Shown: piece after piece, positions 1 through 11,605 of the stretch
Layout: each line of letters begins with the position of its first letter
Numbering within the stretch: the first letter of the stretch is position 1
From: Psococerastis gibbosa
Taxonomy: Eukaryota; Arthropoda; Insecta; Psocodea; Psocidae
Reading direction: 5' to 3'
DNA length: 64,000 nt
Assembly (NCBI GenBank): GCA_963971405.1
Contig: OZ020489.1
Location: 1,488,001-1,552,000 of the forward strand
Program-made: the position numbers and the translations under genes
Notes under the pieces: generated by a model
What the model was told of the DNA's origin: nothing
The model's input: only the letters and a program-made list of their open reading frames with translations
Databases searched by the model: none

Positions 1-172
1 GCCATGCCTTGGGGCGCCAGCCGCCATCCCTATCACAACAGAAGCAACCAATAATCACCACGCATAGCCGAGTTGTGACTGATTCGGAATCTGTGAATGC
101 GGTTGAAACTAGCATAAGGGCAATTTCATATGTTCAATGCAGAATGATACTGACAATACTATTAATGACTCG
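1..172. other. unassigned sequence
   Basis: No coding signal or recognised repeat is seen. Its right end carries one copy of the 14-base direct repeat TATTAATGACTCGT that flanks the inverted duplication to the right. Confidence 0.3.
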
Positions 173-448
173 TGAAGAACCAGTAGAATCCGGGCTGATG
201 GGCCGTGGTCGAATTGAAAGTGAACTTCCAAACGTTTCGTCAACATCTGCGGTCGACATCTTCAGTGGCGCTGCGTAGACTTCGAAGGTTGTACCTCGGT
301 GACTCACCCGCTACGGAGCCACCGAGGTACAACCTTCGAAGTCTACGCAGCGCCACTGAAGATGTCGACCGCAGATGTTGACGAAACGTTTGGAAGTTCA
401 CTTTCAATTCGACCATGGCCCATCAGCCCGGATTCTACTGGTTCTTCA
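173..448. repeat. inverted duplication (129-bp arms, 18-base loop)
   Basis: Bases 173-301 and 320-448 are reverse complements with about one mismatch, separated by 18 bases. The 14-base sequence TATTAATGACTCGT occurs at 160-173 and again at 484-497, so the hairpin plus about 35 further bases is bracketed by a direct repeat that looks like a target-site duplication. The arm sequence (GAAGATGTCGACCGCAGATG, then GACGAAACG) resembles 3' untranslated ends of retroelements, so this may be a head-to-head pair of element tails. Open frames across it are artefacts of the palindrome. Confidence 0.85.
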
Positions 449-498
449 TTTGACTCCGGCCGTGAAAGCCTTTGCAGTTACATTATTAATGACTCGTT

Positions 499-640
499 CA
501 TTGGTTTCCGGTCCCAGGAGGGCAAAAAAGTTTTGGTTTTTACGGAATGTCTGTCTGTTGGTCTATCTGTCTGTGTGTTCGTCGGTTTGTACCTGGTAGA
601 TTTTGTTGAACTTTGGCACGTAGATTGACGAAAAAAAAAA
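499..640 (+). repeat. family A repeat, fragment
   Basis: Contains the family A block: GGTCCCAGGA, a run related to GGTTTTTACGAAATGTCTGTC, a short CTGT-rich tract, then TCGTCGGTTTG and the GATTTTG-TTGAACTTTGGCACGTAG block. Only the front part of the family is present. Described fully at 43662-44523. Confidence 0.7.
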
Positions 641-1279
641 ATGTTTTCGCAAACGATTGGGAAATGTATAACTTACTATACTATGCTATAGCCTATATCA
701 TTGGGTATTTTTAGTTTTCGGTGTTGTACAATAATTACTAGTTCATGAACTATAGTAAAATTCAATTTATTGTAAAATTTCAAAATTCCCTGACTATTAT
801 ATTGTATACATGAAGCCATATAGAATTAAAACACTGTATAATATAACACATTAGAATAATTATTTACATTATACATTGGTTATAAAATTATTTGATGTCT
901 TCTTGTGCGTAGTTAACACATAATTATTGTTATTGTTGGTAGCTGTTCCAAATTCTAATTCAAATGAATTTTTCAATGGCACACGTTGATATACCAAGGT
1001 CACCTGTGATTTCATCGCCTGTATTGAATGAACGGAAAAGATGCGTCATCTCAGTAGAAACAAAACCGTATGATCATGGGGTTTATTGGAATGACTGGCA
1101 GATTTCAATACCTCGGGATTATGACCATTTCAATTAAATTGCATTGGATTATTGGCAATAAGGACAGGCTTGCGGGGCTGCAAATCAAATGTTCTCCATG
1201 TTCTATTACCTTGACTAAGACCTTGCAAGGCCAGCGCCACGCACAGCCAAGTGTGAGCGACTGGATCCTACAGTATACT
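641..1279. other. AT-rich, nothing recognised
   Basis: Low-complexity AT-rich sequence without a convincing reading frame or repeat match inside the window. Confidence 0.3.
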
Positions 1280-1512
1280 ACAAGGTTTCGCCTACCTTAG
1301 AAAACTCCCGATTGAACTGAGAGTGGCGAGAAATGCTTCTAATTTCCCTAAATTGCTTAGAAACCATCTCTTATAGAGAAAGCTTCCTACGTATACTGTC
1401 ACTGAGGCAGTATTACAAAAACAATGACAGAACTACCTGATTTTATTTTATACTTTCTTGTACTTGTATTGTATAATGTAACAGAAACATATTTATTTAT
1501 TTATTGTTTATA
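1280..1512 (+). mobile_element. possible LINE 3' tail
   Basis: One frame reads LPIELRVARNASNFPKLLRN, which resembles the conserved last segment of CR1/Jockey-type LINE proteins (N-x-LP-x-E-L/I-R followed by F-x-K-x-L/LR-x-HLL), and the stretch then becomes AT-rich with TATTTATTTATT. There is no flanking duplication to confirm it. Weak call. Confidence 0.3.
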
Positions 1513-1524
1513 TGTATGTATGTA

Positions 1525-1850
1525 TGTTAATCGATTTTAAGAAACACTCTAACTTCCGTAAATATTATCAGATTTTGATGAAACTCGGCCCAAAAATTAA
1601 TCATACAAATGTCTTGATCGAGTTCGTTAACCAGATAGACCCACAATTTAGTTACAAGATGGCGCCCGATTGAAACCTAATATAATTCATATCTCAGTTA
1701 ATATTGGTCGCAGAGAAATGAATTAAAATTTTACTGAAAGTCCGTATTATTATCTACGATAATGGTAATAGATACTTTTTACGACCAATCAACGATTTCA
1801 AGATGGCGTCAAGTCAAATTAAACATGATTTAATAAGTAAAAGTTCATAG
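1525..1850 (+). repeat. unclassified repeat-like block
   Basis: Contains CAGATTTTGATGAAACTCGG, close to the GATTTTGATGAAATTCGGC block of family A, and two spaced AAGATGGCG motifs. It lacks the rest of family A and may be a distant relative. Confidence 0.3.
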
Positions 1851-2057
1851 TCGTCATTGCTTGGAACACAAGACCAGTGTTTTGTGTGCTGATGTTGTGG
1901 TCGGGAAAATAATGAAGTATGTCGTGACAACGTCTAATAAAGCGATGTGCGCTGGCTGGAATACTAGGTGCATGTACGAAAAGTGTGACTTCATGCGTGT
2001 TGTCCGTGGGTGATGTTGGTGGGTGATGTTGTTGGATGACGTTCATCCGTAACGCGG

Positions 2058-2640
2058 GCCTGTAACGCGGGTTTAAAACAGATGTAGGTCTATCTCAATT
2101 TAAATTACACTTATGTCTTTGTCTATTCTTCCTCTTTCAGGCCATGCTATATTTGCCGTGATATGGCAAGGGGTTTGGCTTTGGGGGTGTGAAACATGGG
2201 GAGGTGCGCCCAAATTTGGCCCGAATTAGCCGATTTTAATCGAAAATAGGCCTTTTTCGGCCGCGTTTTTGGGGGGTGTTAATATCAATTTGAAAACTTC
2301 AAACTACTTTAGTTCTTTTTCACCTTTCTTACTCTTTCCAGGCATATATTCAGTTTCACTATCCGTCTCTTCATTCTCTTCATTCAGCCATCTGTGTTTC
2401 GGCGGAAAACAGGTTCAAAGGGTACTTTACAATTTACATGGACATGCATTGAGTATCAAAATTCCACAGCCTACAATTTCCAACCGAAATTAATTTAAAA
2501 TATCTCATTAGAAGCATTATGAATTAAGGTTTCAAACAAGTATAAATATACAATTTGAAAGTCACCCCTTCACCCCTTAAACGCGAGTGGAACACAAAAT
2601 TTGTAAAAAATGACGCATTTCCAGCAATCCCATTTGAATT
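2058..2640 (+). repeat. family B repeat, copy 1
   Basis: Aligns by eye over about 550 bases with 21745-22340 in the same orientation. Shared blocks include ATCTCAATTTAAATTA, ATGCTATATTTG, GAAAATAGGCCTTTTT followed by the GCCGCGTTTTTGG block, TTTCAACCGAAATTAATTT and CACCCCTTAAACRCRAGTGG. No coding potential and no terminal inverted repeats seen, so the class is unknown. Confidence 0.7.
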
Positions 2641-3505
2641 GCATAGGCGGGTTTTAAGTTTTATGGTTTTAGAGTAGGGTAAATTGTTATAGGTCTTCTT
2701 GTGGAGCTTTACAATTATTGTGTTTAAATTGTTCTATTTAATACACATTCATTCATTCATTCATTCATATATTATTTAAGTTAATTAGTTAATTAAGTTT
2801 AAGTTAATTTAGGCGTTGTCACGTTAAACTATCGTCCGTATACCGACTTTACAACCGACTTACAGACAACCAATTTTTTTAATTACATAGGTACATAGCA
2901 TAGGTAGCGTAGAGGAAAAACAGGGTCTGCGGAATCTCCCTACACCTGATCGGCCTGAGCTGAAAGGGATTTTTTGTTTATATCTCGGAAACTGCGCCCC
3001 ATACCGGTATTTTCACTTTATACCAAATCAACACTGATTAATTTGCTACACGTTATATGAAGTTAAGTTTTTCGATATCTTATATAGTTTTCGAGATATC
3101 CGCTTGGGAAAGTCAAAAAAACATTTTTACCTGACATTTTTTTTATTTTTTTGACCGGATATCTCTTGAACGATGAACCAAAAAATAAATTTAGGCTATA
3201 GAGACATATAGCATTAAATTCCCTTCAATAATTTATGTTACTTTACTGTTTGATTTATTTTCCATCTAAAGCTAAAGCAATTGTAGTGGTGATAGGCGTC
3301 AAGCGTTTAAAATATACACCATTTTGTACACATAGTGACTACTGGATGGACATCAAAATAGCTCTCTACAAGGTCACTTAAATGGGAACATGCATCGGTT
3401 GCTATGAACATGTTAGAGCATTTGGCAAAAAGAAGAAAAATACATTAAATGTAAACGAGGTTTATTGGTATTGGAAAGTCAAAAAATACAATAGAATGTA
3501 CCATT
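2641..3505. other. no gene seen; short (CATT)n tract
   Basis: A (CATT)n microsatellite lies near 2747-2768. The rest is AT-rich. It borders the 3' end of the minus-strand CXC pseudogene and may contain its 3' flank. Confidence 0.3.
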
Positions 3506-4270
3506 TCAGTCAATTTCTTGCTCTCTTCGGGTGAGAAGTGTCTCTTCTTCGTCTTCGATTTCCCCTTCTTTTTCTCCAATGTCTTCTCCATGAGATCCTT
3601 GGTCCTGTAGGAAAACGGTCAGTAAATCCTCCTCTTTTTCTTCATGTGAGTCCACGAGAGGAACCCCATTCAGGCAGTTCCCCTGGCAATTTTTACATAG
3701 TGGGGAGCATTTGCGACTTGCTTTTATGCAGCCGCACTTTGCTCTGGCACAGTCATTTTTGCACTGGCAGAAAATCATTTTTAGGATATCGTCCGGTGCA
3801 GCTGCTAGCTCATTTGGGACTGGGACCAGGCAGATCTTGTCTATCTTCCGCCTATACGTCTTAGGGGGCAGGTTATTTCCCAGCCTCAGCTGAACTTGTA
3901 TAAAATTTCAGAAGGAATGGTGCTTTGTTGCTTCCTCGGTGGGTGGGAGACATGACATGTCATGGTGGTAAGGAGCATTGAGGGACAGAGTGAGACTTCT
4001 TTCGCTGGAGCCCGAACTACAAGATGCAGGTGCCGGCTTCACCTGTCTTTTATAACTGGGCAATGGTGGAGGTAGGGTCTGAGAAGACCTAAGGAGCAGC
4101 AACACAGCATTCCCTGTGAACTAGCTGGGGCGCTAACAGAGAAATAAGTCCCTCCCTCCATACAGTTGATGTAAAGTAAGAACTGTAGCATCTCTTGGGG
4201 GTGGGGTCCGAGGGAAGAATTTGAAAATGCAGGCGCAAATAAGTACGTTTTTAAACATTTCATATTCATA
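3506..4270 (-). pseudogene. broken member of a multicopy CXC-cysteine-rich family
   Basis: The minus strand encodes a 90-codon open stretch (3778 to 3506) with a cysteine cluster spaced CxC-x3-C-x4-CxC-x6-C-x3-C-x2-C, like the CXC (tesmin/TSO1-like) zinc-binding cluster, followed by an acidic tail. The frame stays open upstream to about 3895 and reads IQVQLRLGNNLPP, then VPVPNELAAAPDDILKMI. A different frame just upstream (about 3908-3960) reads LPPTEEATKHHSF. From memory, LPPT-x5-HS followed by a VQ-x-WLGN-x-L segment and then the CXC cluster is the order in a multicopy protein family in invertebrate genomes that is often linked to transposons. Here the parts lie in different frames with an internal stop, so it is a pseudogene. 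A remote alternative is a real exon, since TTCAG precedes the open stretch. Confidence 0.5.
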
Positions 4271-4489
4271 CTTTTTTGCTACAGCACAATGTACAATAGT
4301 TTAGCCACCGCATTTTGATAGAAAACGCGCAAAATAGTTGAATTTTAACCACTTCTATAGGCATTGTTTTAAAGAAAAGCATGTTCAAATTGGCCAATGG
4401 CCCTGACTTAATGGTACTATACCGCGAGTGTATGGTCAGAATGGACTGTTGCGGGTGCGAAAAGCCATTAACCGGTGCAATTGATCCCT

Positions 4490-4690
4490 CGACCTGGACC
4501 TGACAGCAATGTTTGGCCGGCCACGTGAGCGGTCGCGAGCCGCCGAGGCCACGCCGGCGGGGGCGCCGCGGCGGGCGAGGGTCAAGGGGACGCCACGCCC
4601 AGTGACCTCACGGGCATCCGCATGTAGAGCGCGCTCATGTCAAAAGCAAAAACGTGCCGTGTGAAAATATCGTTCACGTGAGCACGTCAT
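4490..4690. promoter_or_regulatory. CpG-rich island, candidate promoter or 5' UTR exon
   Basis: This is the only strongly GC- and CpG-rich non-coding stretch in the first 12 kb, with GGCCGGCCACGTGAGCGG, many CG dinucleotides and two CACGTG E-box-like hexamers (near 4520 and 4671). It lies about 8 kb upstream of the first coding exon of the secreted-protein gene. That exon opens with a splice acceptor, so a non-coding upstream exon is required. The assignment to that gene is inference. Confidence 0.4.
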
Positions 4691-6569
4691 GCTGTGTTGT
4701 TGTACGCCTCAGGATCAGCTCTTAACATAAAATATAATGCTCCATTTGGGCAACGCCTTCGTTGAAAAGCTGCCAAATGCTGCTCGTTTAAATAATTGAC
4801 CGTCCGAACGTCGTCTTTGAAAAAAAGAAAAAAATACACCCACGATTTCCAAGGTAACACGGTTATTATTGATGACATTTTGTCAAAACAATTCGGACAG
4901 AGCAGTTGGCACAACGAAACGTATCGGTACTGCACTGAATTAGACATCGATGGTTGACTGTGAGCGGGTCGTGATTTATGGTGCAAAGAAATGCGAAGAA
5001 ATGGGAGCCGACCTCGGGCCCTTCACCACTCAGGCCCGACCATGTCAGTCTCAATTACCATCAATCTTTCGATGATGTTGGCCAGCTCCCAATCCGCTTG
5101 TCCAATTCATGGCATATTTTGGCAATGGGCGATGGGTCGTGGTGGTATAGGTAAACAGGTTATTTGAGCGTAGTAATGATGCAAAGGAAAAACAATTCAT
5201 TAGGCTATGCTGATTTAAGTTGGCAAAGTAAGAATATAAGATGCCTCTAAAAATGCCTCTACGCCCAAAATGTCCCCTCTTATCAATTTCTAAAGCAGTA
5301 TTAATTATGTGGTATAAAATACTAAGCTGGGCTGGAATGGGAATCGAGAAAAATATGGCCAGCCCTGACTTGAAACGCTCATTGACAGGATTCGTGTTAT
5401 GACGAGTTGGCACACCAATAAATCAATTGAGCTGGTAAATTTTTGTAAATAACTCTGATTAATTGCACAACGCACACTACGTTGGGCCTACCCATGATAG
5501 GGAGTCCCGAGGTGGGCTGATGACACTGCTGTGTCCTCGGACCTTTCTAATAACACGGCTCGCAGGCATAGGTCACCTTCGCTGAGCCGTGGACCGGTCA
5601 TCCCATTCTCTTGTATTTTCATCACTTAAGCTTTAGTATCCGAACTTAAAAATGAATGGAATCGGATACATCGTAGGATTCAAATAACACCAACGTAAAG
5701 GTCTCTTAAAGTAAGTAAAGTAAAGGTCTCGTAAAAGTCTCCTTAAACCCCTATAACTTGGAACATATATATATTATGGCTGCGGGACATATGGGACATG
5801 GGTGAAATAATAGACAAGAACAAGTTGGAAGCTTTTTGCCTTTTCCGTCATCATCACACACAGCTTTTTCCGGGTTTTAGGGAAATTCGTCTGCCTGTTG
5901 CATGTCTGCATGTTTTCAATGACCCCCTCAGCCTGTAAAATCACCCCCGTTCTTAATGTAATATACTGTATATACGTATGTATGTATGTATGTACTGTTG
6001 GAGCAGCCGAGTTTGCAAATACACAGTGGATATTCCTGTTATGCCTTCCCAAGTCCCGCCTCTCCATGCAAATTTCTTATGCTGCGTTTTAAAATCAGAT
6101 GGAACCGATACAACTAATTTGCATGGGTTTGTATACAAAACTAATTATTATAGTATTATATTGTGGTCTAATTTAAGGTGACACGTGGGCATTGCTTATT
6201 TACTGGAGCTGAGATTTTCAATTTTACGAATTCACTGGCCTAATGTCAAAATTAAAATTAAAATGTTCCGAATTTTATTTAAATGTCTTCAACTTATACT
6301 GTTGCACGGTTAGTGAAACGATTTTAGGGTCATCATAGAACAAAATCAAAACAATATTCATTGTTAAAAATATTATTACTACGTTTCTTGAATTTGAGAA
6401 ATTTATAAAAAATTTCTTCGTGGCCGGCTATTCCACTAGTCAATATTCCGTCATTTGTACATCAATAATTGATGAGATGACATAGGTAGAGTAAAGAAAA
6501 AATCTCATCAATTATTGAAGAAAAATTGACAAGTGTACTGTATGGACCAACTTAACAGTAGACGATGTA
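4691..6569. other. no gene seen; (GTAT)n microsatellite
   Basis: A (GTAT)n tract lies at about 5973-5994. A 16-base inverted repeat (TCAATAATTGATGAGA) is at 6462-6477 and 6505-6520. A 120-codon minus-strand open frame (5413-5051) shows no recognisable domain and is treated as chance. Confidence 0.35.
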
Positions 6570-6876
6570 GGGCTTAGCCCCCCCTCCCAGGTCCACCCGT
6601 AGCCCCCCCCCCCCCCCAGGATTTCTGGTGACAAAGACGTTATGGAGGCTAAAGGCATAGTATTCACAATAATAAAAAGGAAATTAATTCTTAGTAGGTA
6701 TGCTTATTTTACAAAATCAACATAACGACCGAGTACTTTCACAAAAAATATATTACTCAGAATGCTTAAAACCCCAATACTTCAACTATTTTTTCCACAT
6801 TTTCCTCCGGGGGAGACCCCCGGGCCCCCTCATTGGTAGGTTTATTCGTCGTTATAATATCTCAACTGCTTGCAAA
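6570..6876 (+). repeat. family E repeat (C-run bearing), copy 1
   Basis: Begins with runs of C (6582-6619), then CAGGATTTCTGGTGACAAAG, GTTATGGAGGC and GGGGGAGACCCCCGGGCCCC. The same order appears at 6878-7170, 21306-21610 and, partly, 23048-23200. Probably a miniature DNA element. Confidence 0.6.
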
Positions 6877-6877
6877 C

Positions 6878-7465
6878 ATTGGCGTAAACAGGGGGGTCCT
6901 GGACTAAGCCCCCCCCCCCCAGGATTTCTGGTGACAAACACGTTCTGGAGGCGAAACCCCAATACAATCCACAATAACGAAAGGGAAATTAATTCTTGGT
7001 ATGCTCATTTCACATGAAAGACATCATGAAAAAAATTAACATATCGACCAAGTACTTTTACAAAAATATATTACTCGACATGCTTAAAACCCCAATATTT
7101 CAGTTCTATTTTTTCAAAAATTTTCTTCGGGGGAGACCCCCGGGCCCGCCTCAGTGGTAAGCTTGGTTGGCTTAGTATTAGAACAACAAAAAGTCAAGAT
7201 TTATTTTATTTATTTATTTATTTATTTATTCGTCTATAAAATCTCAACTGTACTGCTTGCAAAATGCGTAAAACCTCCCTAGTTTGGGCCTATTCATCAA
7301 TTTTTTTTCTCCGAGGGAAACCCCCGGGCCTCCTTTTCTCCAAGGTAGAATATTCGTAAAACCTCACTAATTTGGGCCCATTTATTGATTTTTTTTCTCC
7401 GGGGGATCAAAGTCTTGGGGTCCTGAAGCCCCCCCCCCAGAAATTTTGGGAATTTACGCCAATGA
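6878..7465. mobile_element. miniature hAT-like element, family E, copy 2
   Basis: Left end CATTGGCGTAAACAGGGG and right end AATTTACGCCAATG form a terminal inverted repeat of about 12 bases (CATTGGCGTAAA). The interior has long C runs, a (TTTA)n tract at about 7203-7230 and two tandem units of about 82 bases starting near 7267 and 7349, each containing AAAACCTC and ATTTTTTTTCTCCGRGGG. No transposase. The terminal sequence resembles hAT ends of the CAGTGGCG type. A clear 8-base target duplication was not seen, so the class is tentative. Confidence 0.5.
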
Positions 7466-8404
7466 TTCAGACCACAGAAGAGAGTGGTAAGTCTTACAGG
7501 AGGAAGTAGACCTAGTACGAGCAGGATGGAAGGCCAAAGCAGTGAGACTGAATTAAGTAAAATTTCCTCATAAACCACTTGGCAGGGGCAAGAAACAGAT
7601 CAGTGATTTAGTGTCAGAGTCCGAAGAGGTGTAGAATGAACAAAAATTTAAAGGAAAAAAGACGTCAGGAATAGCTAGGTACTACCCAATCTCGACGATT
7701 TTGATGAAAGATGAAAGTTGAATGCATGCCGGCTATAATTAAGCTTGACCACCTTACGACAAGAAATAGCAGAACTCGATGGTTGTTACTAAATGTCCAA
7801 GGGCCGGCCGCCATACCAAGTTGAATCCAGCGGACCAGAGCAGGTTCAAAGATGCAGATAACTTGGTCGTGTGCACAGTGCCGGTAGGGAAACATGGTAG
7901 GACTTGTCCTAGTCACCACCGAACTAATCGTGTGACTTCACTGTGTTTCCCAAGTGGTTCGGAATCCACTATAATCAGGAGGTCCACTGTCCTATGGGCC
8001 CACACCGTGGCCTGGGACTGTGTCCAACCATTCTACTACTACTAAATGTCCAAAGAGAGCCTCCACTTACTTATCACCAGACTTCTTCACTTCAGCTAAA
8101 TGATCAATCTGTACTCTTTAGTTATAAGAAAAGTATACAGAAAAGAGTTTCTGTGCGTCATACACCAGTCTCCAGTCTCATCATTAAAATTGTGACTGGT
8201 TTATTTCTGCTGCACTTCTGATACTATTACTGATTGATTATATTGCTATTATGGAGAAGAGCGCTATGCTGAATCGTAAGACATGTTCCAACATTCCATC
8301 AAATTTTGAAGTATACTGTATATACATGGTAGGCCTACCTACGATATGTATTTATCTGAGTTTTGGCCTGTTAAATAAATACAAACATTTTACTTCTTAC
8401 AATA
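7466..8404. other. no gene or repeat recognised
   Basis: Scanned on both strands. Overlapping short open frames near 7665-8221 show no domain. Confidence 0.3.
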
Positions 8405-8810
8405 CTGTTGTTTTTCTTTATAATTATATTAAGTAAAACCCCGAAAAAGCTGTGTGGGATGATAACGGAAAAGGTGTTGTGGTGCGATGCAACAATGCTA
8501 AAGATATTATGGAGAGACCATATAAATCATAACAAACGAAGAGGTGCTCTAAACATAAAGGATAAACGAAGGAAGCACTCTGTATGTCTTCATATTCGAG
8601 CCAAAAGCCAAGTGGATGGGGTATATGATAAGACATGAAGGACTCTTTAACACCAAAAGAGAAGGCAACAATACTTGGGGCCGGCCAAGCAACGCGTACG
8701 TCAAGCATGATATGAGATGCGGGACATGGACTTGGAACTCACGAGAACGGTCCAGAACAGGGAAGAATAGAGAGGAAAATGGAAGCATTTGCTGCAAAAT
8801 AATCGATAGA
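8405..8810 (+). mobile_element. decayed RTE/Proto2-like LINE, 3' fragment
   Basis: Frames on the + strand hold GRMI(R)HEGLFN-like text (near 8600-8650), followed by a degraded GRPS-x-AYVKHDMR block and a KMEAFAAK-like tail. This matches the end of RTE-type LINE proteins (GH-x2-R-x3-L, then a RGRPR-x4 block). Several frame changes are present. Decayed, not coding. Confidence 0.45.
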
Positions 8811-9339
8811 TTGCGACTAGTTAAGAAGAAGTGTTGTAGTTTGGTGTGGTGTCCAGCTGGTCTGATTCATGCGGTGTCGCAATGGGTGAGAACAATAGGC
8901 GATTAAAACAGCTGAAGGCTACAACACTTACTGTATGTTATGCTTGACTTAATGGCCGTCATGTTTACATGCTAATTACTTGCTTTTCAAATGACCCTAG
9001 CATAGTACTTGAGTTTTAGTGCAGGGTTTTTTTCCGTTAAATAAATAATAAATAAATGTTCACTATATTTTAGCTTAAGGTACAAGCTACAAAGATATAC
9101 AGCAGTATGTCAACAGAGTAACAAAAAATCATACCTTAAGCAAATCAGCGATACATTCACACACACACAACCATTCAAAATCACAGGTTTACGTATTCAT
9201 ACCGATACAAACCATAGGCCTAGGCCTATATTAAATTATGTCATTCACTTTCGAAACTGAACTAAAGTAGCCTATGGTCGTGTCTATATTTCTTAATTCA
9301 TCTACCGCCTCTTCAATTGAATAAAATCATTGCGTTAGT
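8811..9339. other. no gene seen
   Basis: AT-rich with a short (CA)n tract near 9160. No recognised repeat. Confidence 0.3.
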
Positions 9340-9650
9340 AAAAAAGAGTGTAGCTGGGCTTAATATTTTTTTCTAGATATGGCCTTGAATGAAATTGGCA
9401 GCCTGTTATAAAAATTTATAGCCACGTTAATAGGAGCTTTCGAATACAAAGTTGTTCTTTGGCTATTTACAGCTACAAGTATATTCAATTTATTTCTGGT
9501 GTTATATGAGTGTTTATCTAGATTGAATAATTGTTCGTTTTCTTCAGCTACCTCTTTTGCATATAAAAGAATTCGAAATACATACAGAGACGTCAATGTC
9601 AATAAATTTAGCTCTTTAAAGGCATATCTACATGTATGTCTTAAATAGTA

Positions 9651-11605
9651 CTTACTTTACTTTTTCAGCGCCATTTCCCTTCACGGGGGGTCGGCGGCAC
9701 GACAGCAACGCTTCCAGGTCACCCGGTCTTGGGCCTGTTCCTTCGAGAGATTGGCAATTAGTAGGTCCTTCCGTGTTTTACTCGCCAGTGAGATTTTTGG
9801 TCGTCCACGTGCTCTGGTTCCTGGTACGGGTGTTGATCGCACTCTTTTTATCAACTCGTTGTCCCCCCTCCTCTCGACGTGCCCCCACCAGCTTAGTCGT
9901 CTTTCTCGCAGCTTTTCGTGGATGTCTCTTGTTCTCATTTGGCATCTTATGTCGGTGTTTCTCACTCTGTCAATCAGAGAAAAGCCACATGCTCTTCTTA
10001 ACATACGCATTTCGGCTACATGTAGCATATTCTCCTCGTCCCTTTTGAGTGGCCAGCATTCCGACCCGTATAGCATGCTCGGACGTACCATTTGTTTATA
10101 CACTCGGCCTTTGAGTTTCATCGGCATCTTGCGGTCCGTCAATATAGGTGCCATATCCCTGTATTTCATCCACCCGGCCTTAATTCGACATTTGACATCA
10201 TCTTCACATCCGCCATTCTGTTCAATAGTACTGCCCAGGTACTTAAATTTGTTAGTCTTGTTTATTGTGTGAGTGCCTATGCTGATGGATCCCGGCTCCT
10301 GTCTAACGCACTCCATGTACTCCGTCTTATCTTTGTTCACTTTCAGTCCCTCCTTCTCCAGCGTTTTTACCCATGTATTCAGGTTAGCTTCAGCATCTTG
10401 GCGACTGTCTGCTGTGAGGACGACATCATCTGCAAATAGGATACTCTTCGGAGCTTCGCCCTGGATTTGCTCCGTCACCGCATCCATTACTATCAAGAAG
10501 AGGAAAGGGCTTAGTGCAGAGCCCTGGTGTAGCCCAAAATTGACAGAGAAGCTTTCGCTCAATCCTGCTGCGCTTCTTACTTTCGTGGTGCACCCCCGGT
10601 ACATATCTTGGATTACCCTTATATACTCCGCCAACACTCCGTGCTTCTTCAGGCAGTCCCATATTAGGTCCCGCGGGATCCTGTCGTAGGCTTTCTCTAA
10701 GTCGATAAAAACGTAATGCAGTTGTCTTTGATGATCTCTATGCCGTTCCAGCATTGTTCGCACAACATATATACCGTCTGTAGTGCCTCTGCCTTTCTTG
10801 AATCCAAGCTGGTTTTCTGAAATGTTGCACTCTATCTGGCTTCTCAATCTGGTGTCAATTACCCTCTCGTACCACTTCATACAATGGCACATTAGTTTGA
10901 TAGGTCTATAGTTATTGCACGATTGGGCATCTCCTTTCTGTTTGTATATGGGCACGGTTGTACTTGCCCTCCACTGCTCTGGGATTTCTCCCCCATTTAA
11001 AACTTTACTAACCAATTTTGTCATGAAGTTCACCCCACTGCTCCCCAGTGCCTTGAAGACATCAATTGGTACATTGTCTGGTCCCACTGCTTTTCCTCTT
11101 TTCATTTTGTCGAGTGCCTTCTTGACTTCTTCTTCGTCAAACTCCTGCACGGGTCCCTCAAACACGTCTTCCTGCCACTCCTCTCTTGTTCCCCCAGTGT
11201 TCATAATCGTGTCAAAATAGTCTCTCCATCTTTTCGTAATATCATCGCTTTTTGTTAGTACTCGTCCTGCCTCATCCTTGATACATTTTATAGCTCCCAT
11301 GTCCTGCTGCAGCTTTTCTTTATTTTTAGCTATTTTGTAGATCTTCTGCTCCCCCTCTCTCGTGCTCAATTCTTCGTACCACCTCTGTGTAGCCTGGTCC
11401 CTTGCTGCCCTTATCGTTCTCTTCGCCAGTCTCTTGCAATTTTTATATTCTTCATGCTTCTCAGGCACTCTATCACCTTGCCATGCTCTAAAAGCGCATT
11501 TCTTTTCCTTCAGGGCTTTCTGTACCTCTTCGTTCCACCACCAGGCATCCCGCTCTATCTTCTTGCCCCCCTTCGACTTGCCAAGTACTTCTTCGGCCTC
11601 ACATA
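9651..11605 (-). mobile_element. 5'-truncated RTE-clade LINE
   Basis: A perfect 16-base target duplication, TATGTCTTAAATAGTA, lies at 9635-9650 and 11606-11621. Between them a minus-strand copy of about 1955 bases ends in a short AAAGTAAAG-type tail (9651-9665). The element has lost its endonuclease half by 5' truncation but keeps one open frame throughout, so it is a recent insertion. It sits inside an older LINE. Confidence 0.9.
9681..11605 (-). CDS. RTE reverse transcriptase (partial, open from the truncation point)
   Basis: The frame is open from the left duplication border (11605) to a TGA at 9681-9683, about 640 codons. It enters mid-protein with a DAWWWNEEVQ segment typical of the RTE linker. 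Counting from codon 11468, reverse transcriptase spans roughly residues 120-420: YKQKGD-x5-NYRPI at 176-190, GF-x2-GRGTTD at 222-231, FIDLEKAYD at 254-262, GLHQGSALSP at 312-321 and the catalytic FADD at 345-348. The C-terminal part has the WWGHV-x2-R block and a GRPK motif. In intact RTE elements this protein, with its own endonuclease, primes reverse transcription at a genomic nick. Here the endonuclease is absent and no start codon or promoter is kept, so it is not expected to be a functional gene. Confidence 0.85.

Noticed and set aside
5051-5413. 120-codon minus-strand open frame
   Set aside because: No domain, signal peptide or coding-like composition recognised; likely chance.
9632-11220. 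Several + strand open frames of 100-170 codons
   Set aside because: Antisense shadows of the RTE reverse-transcriptase frame.
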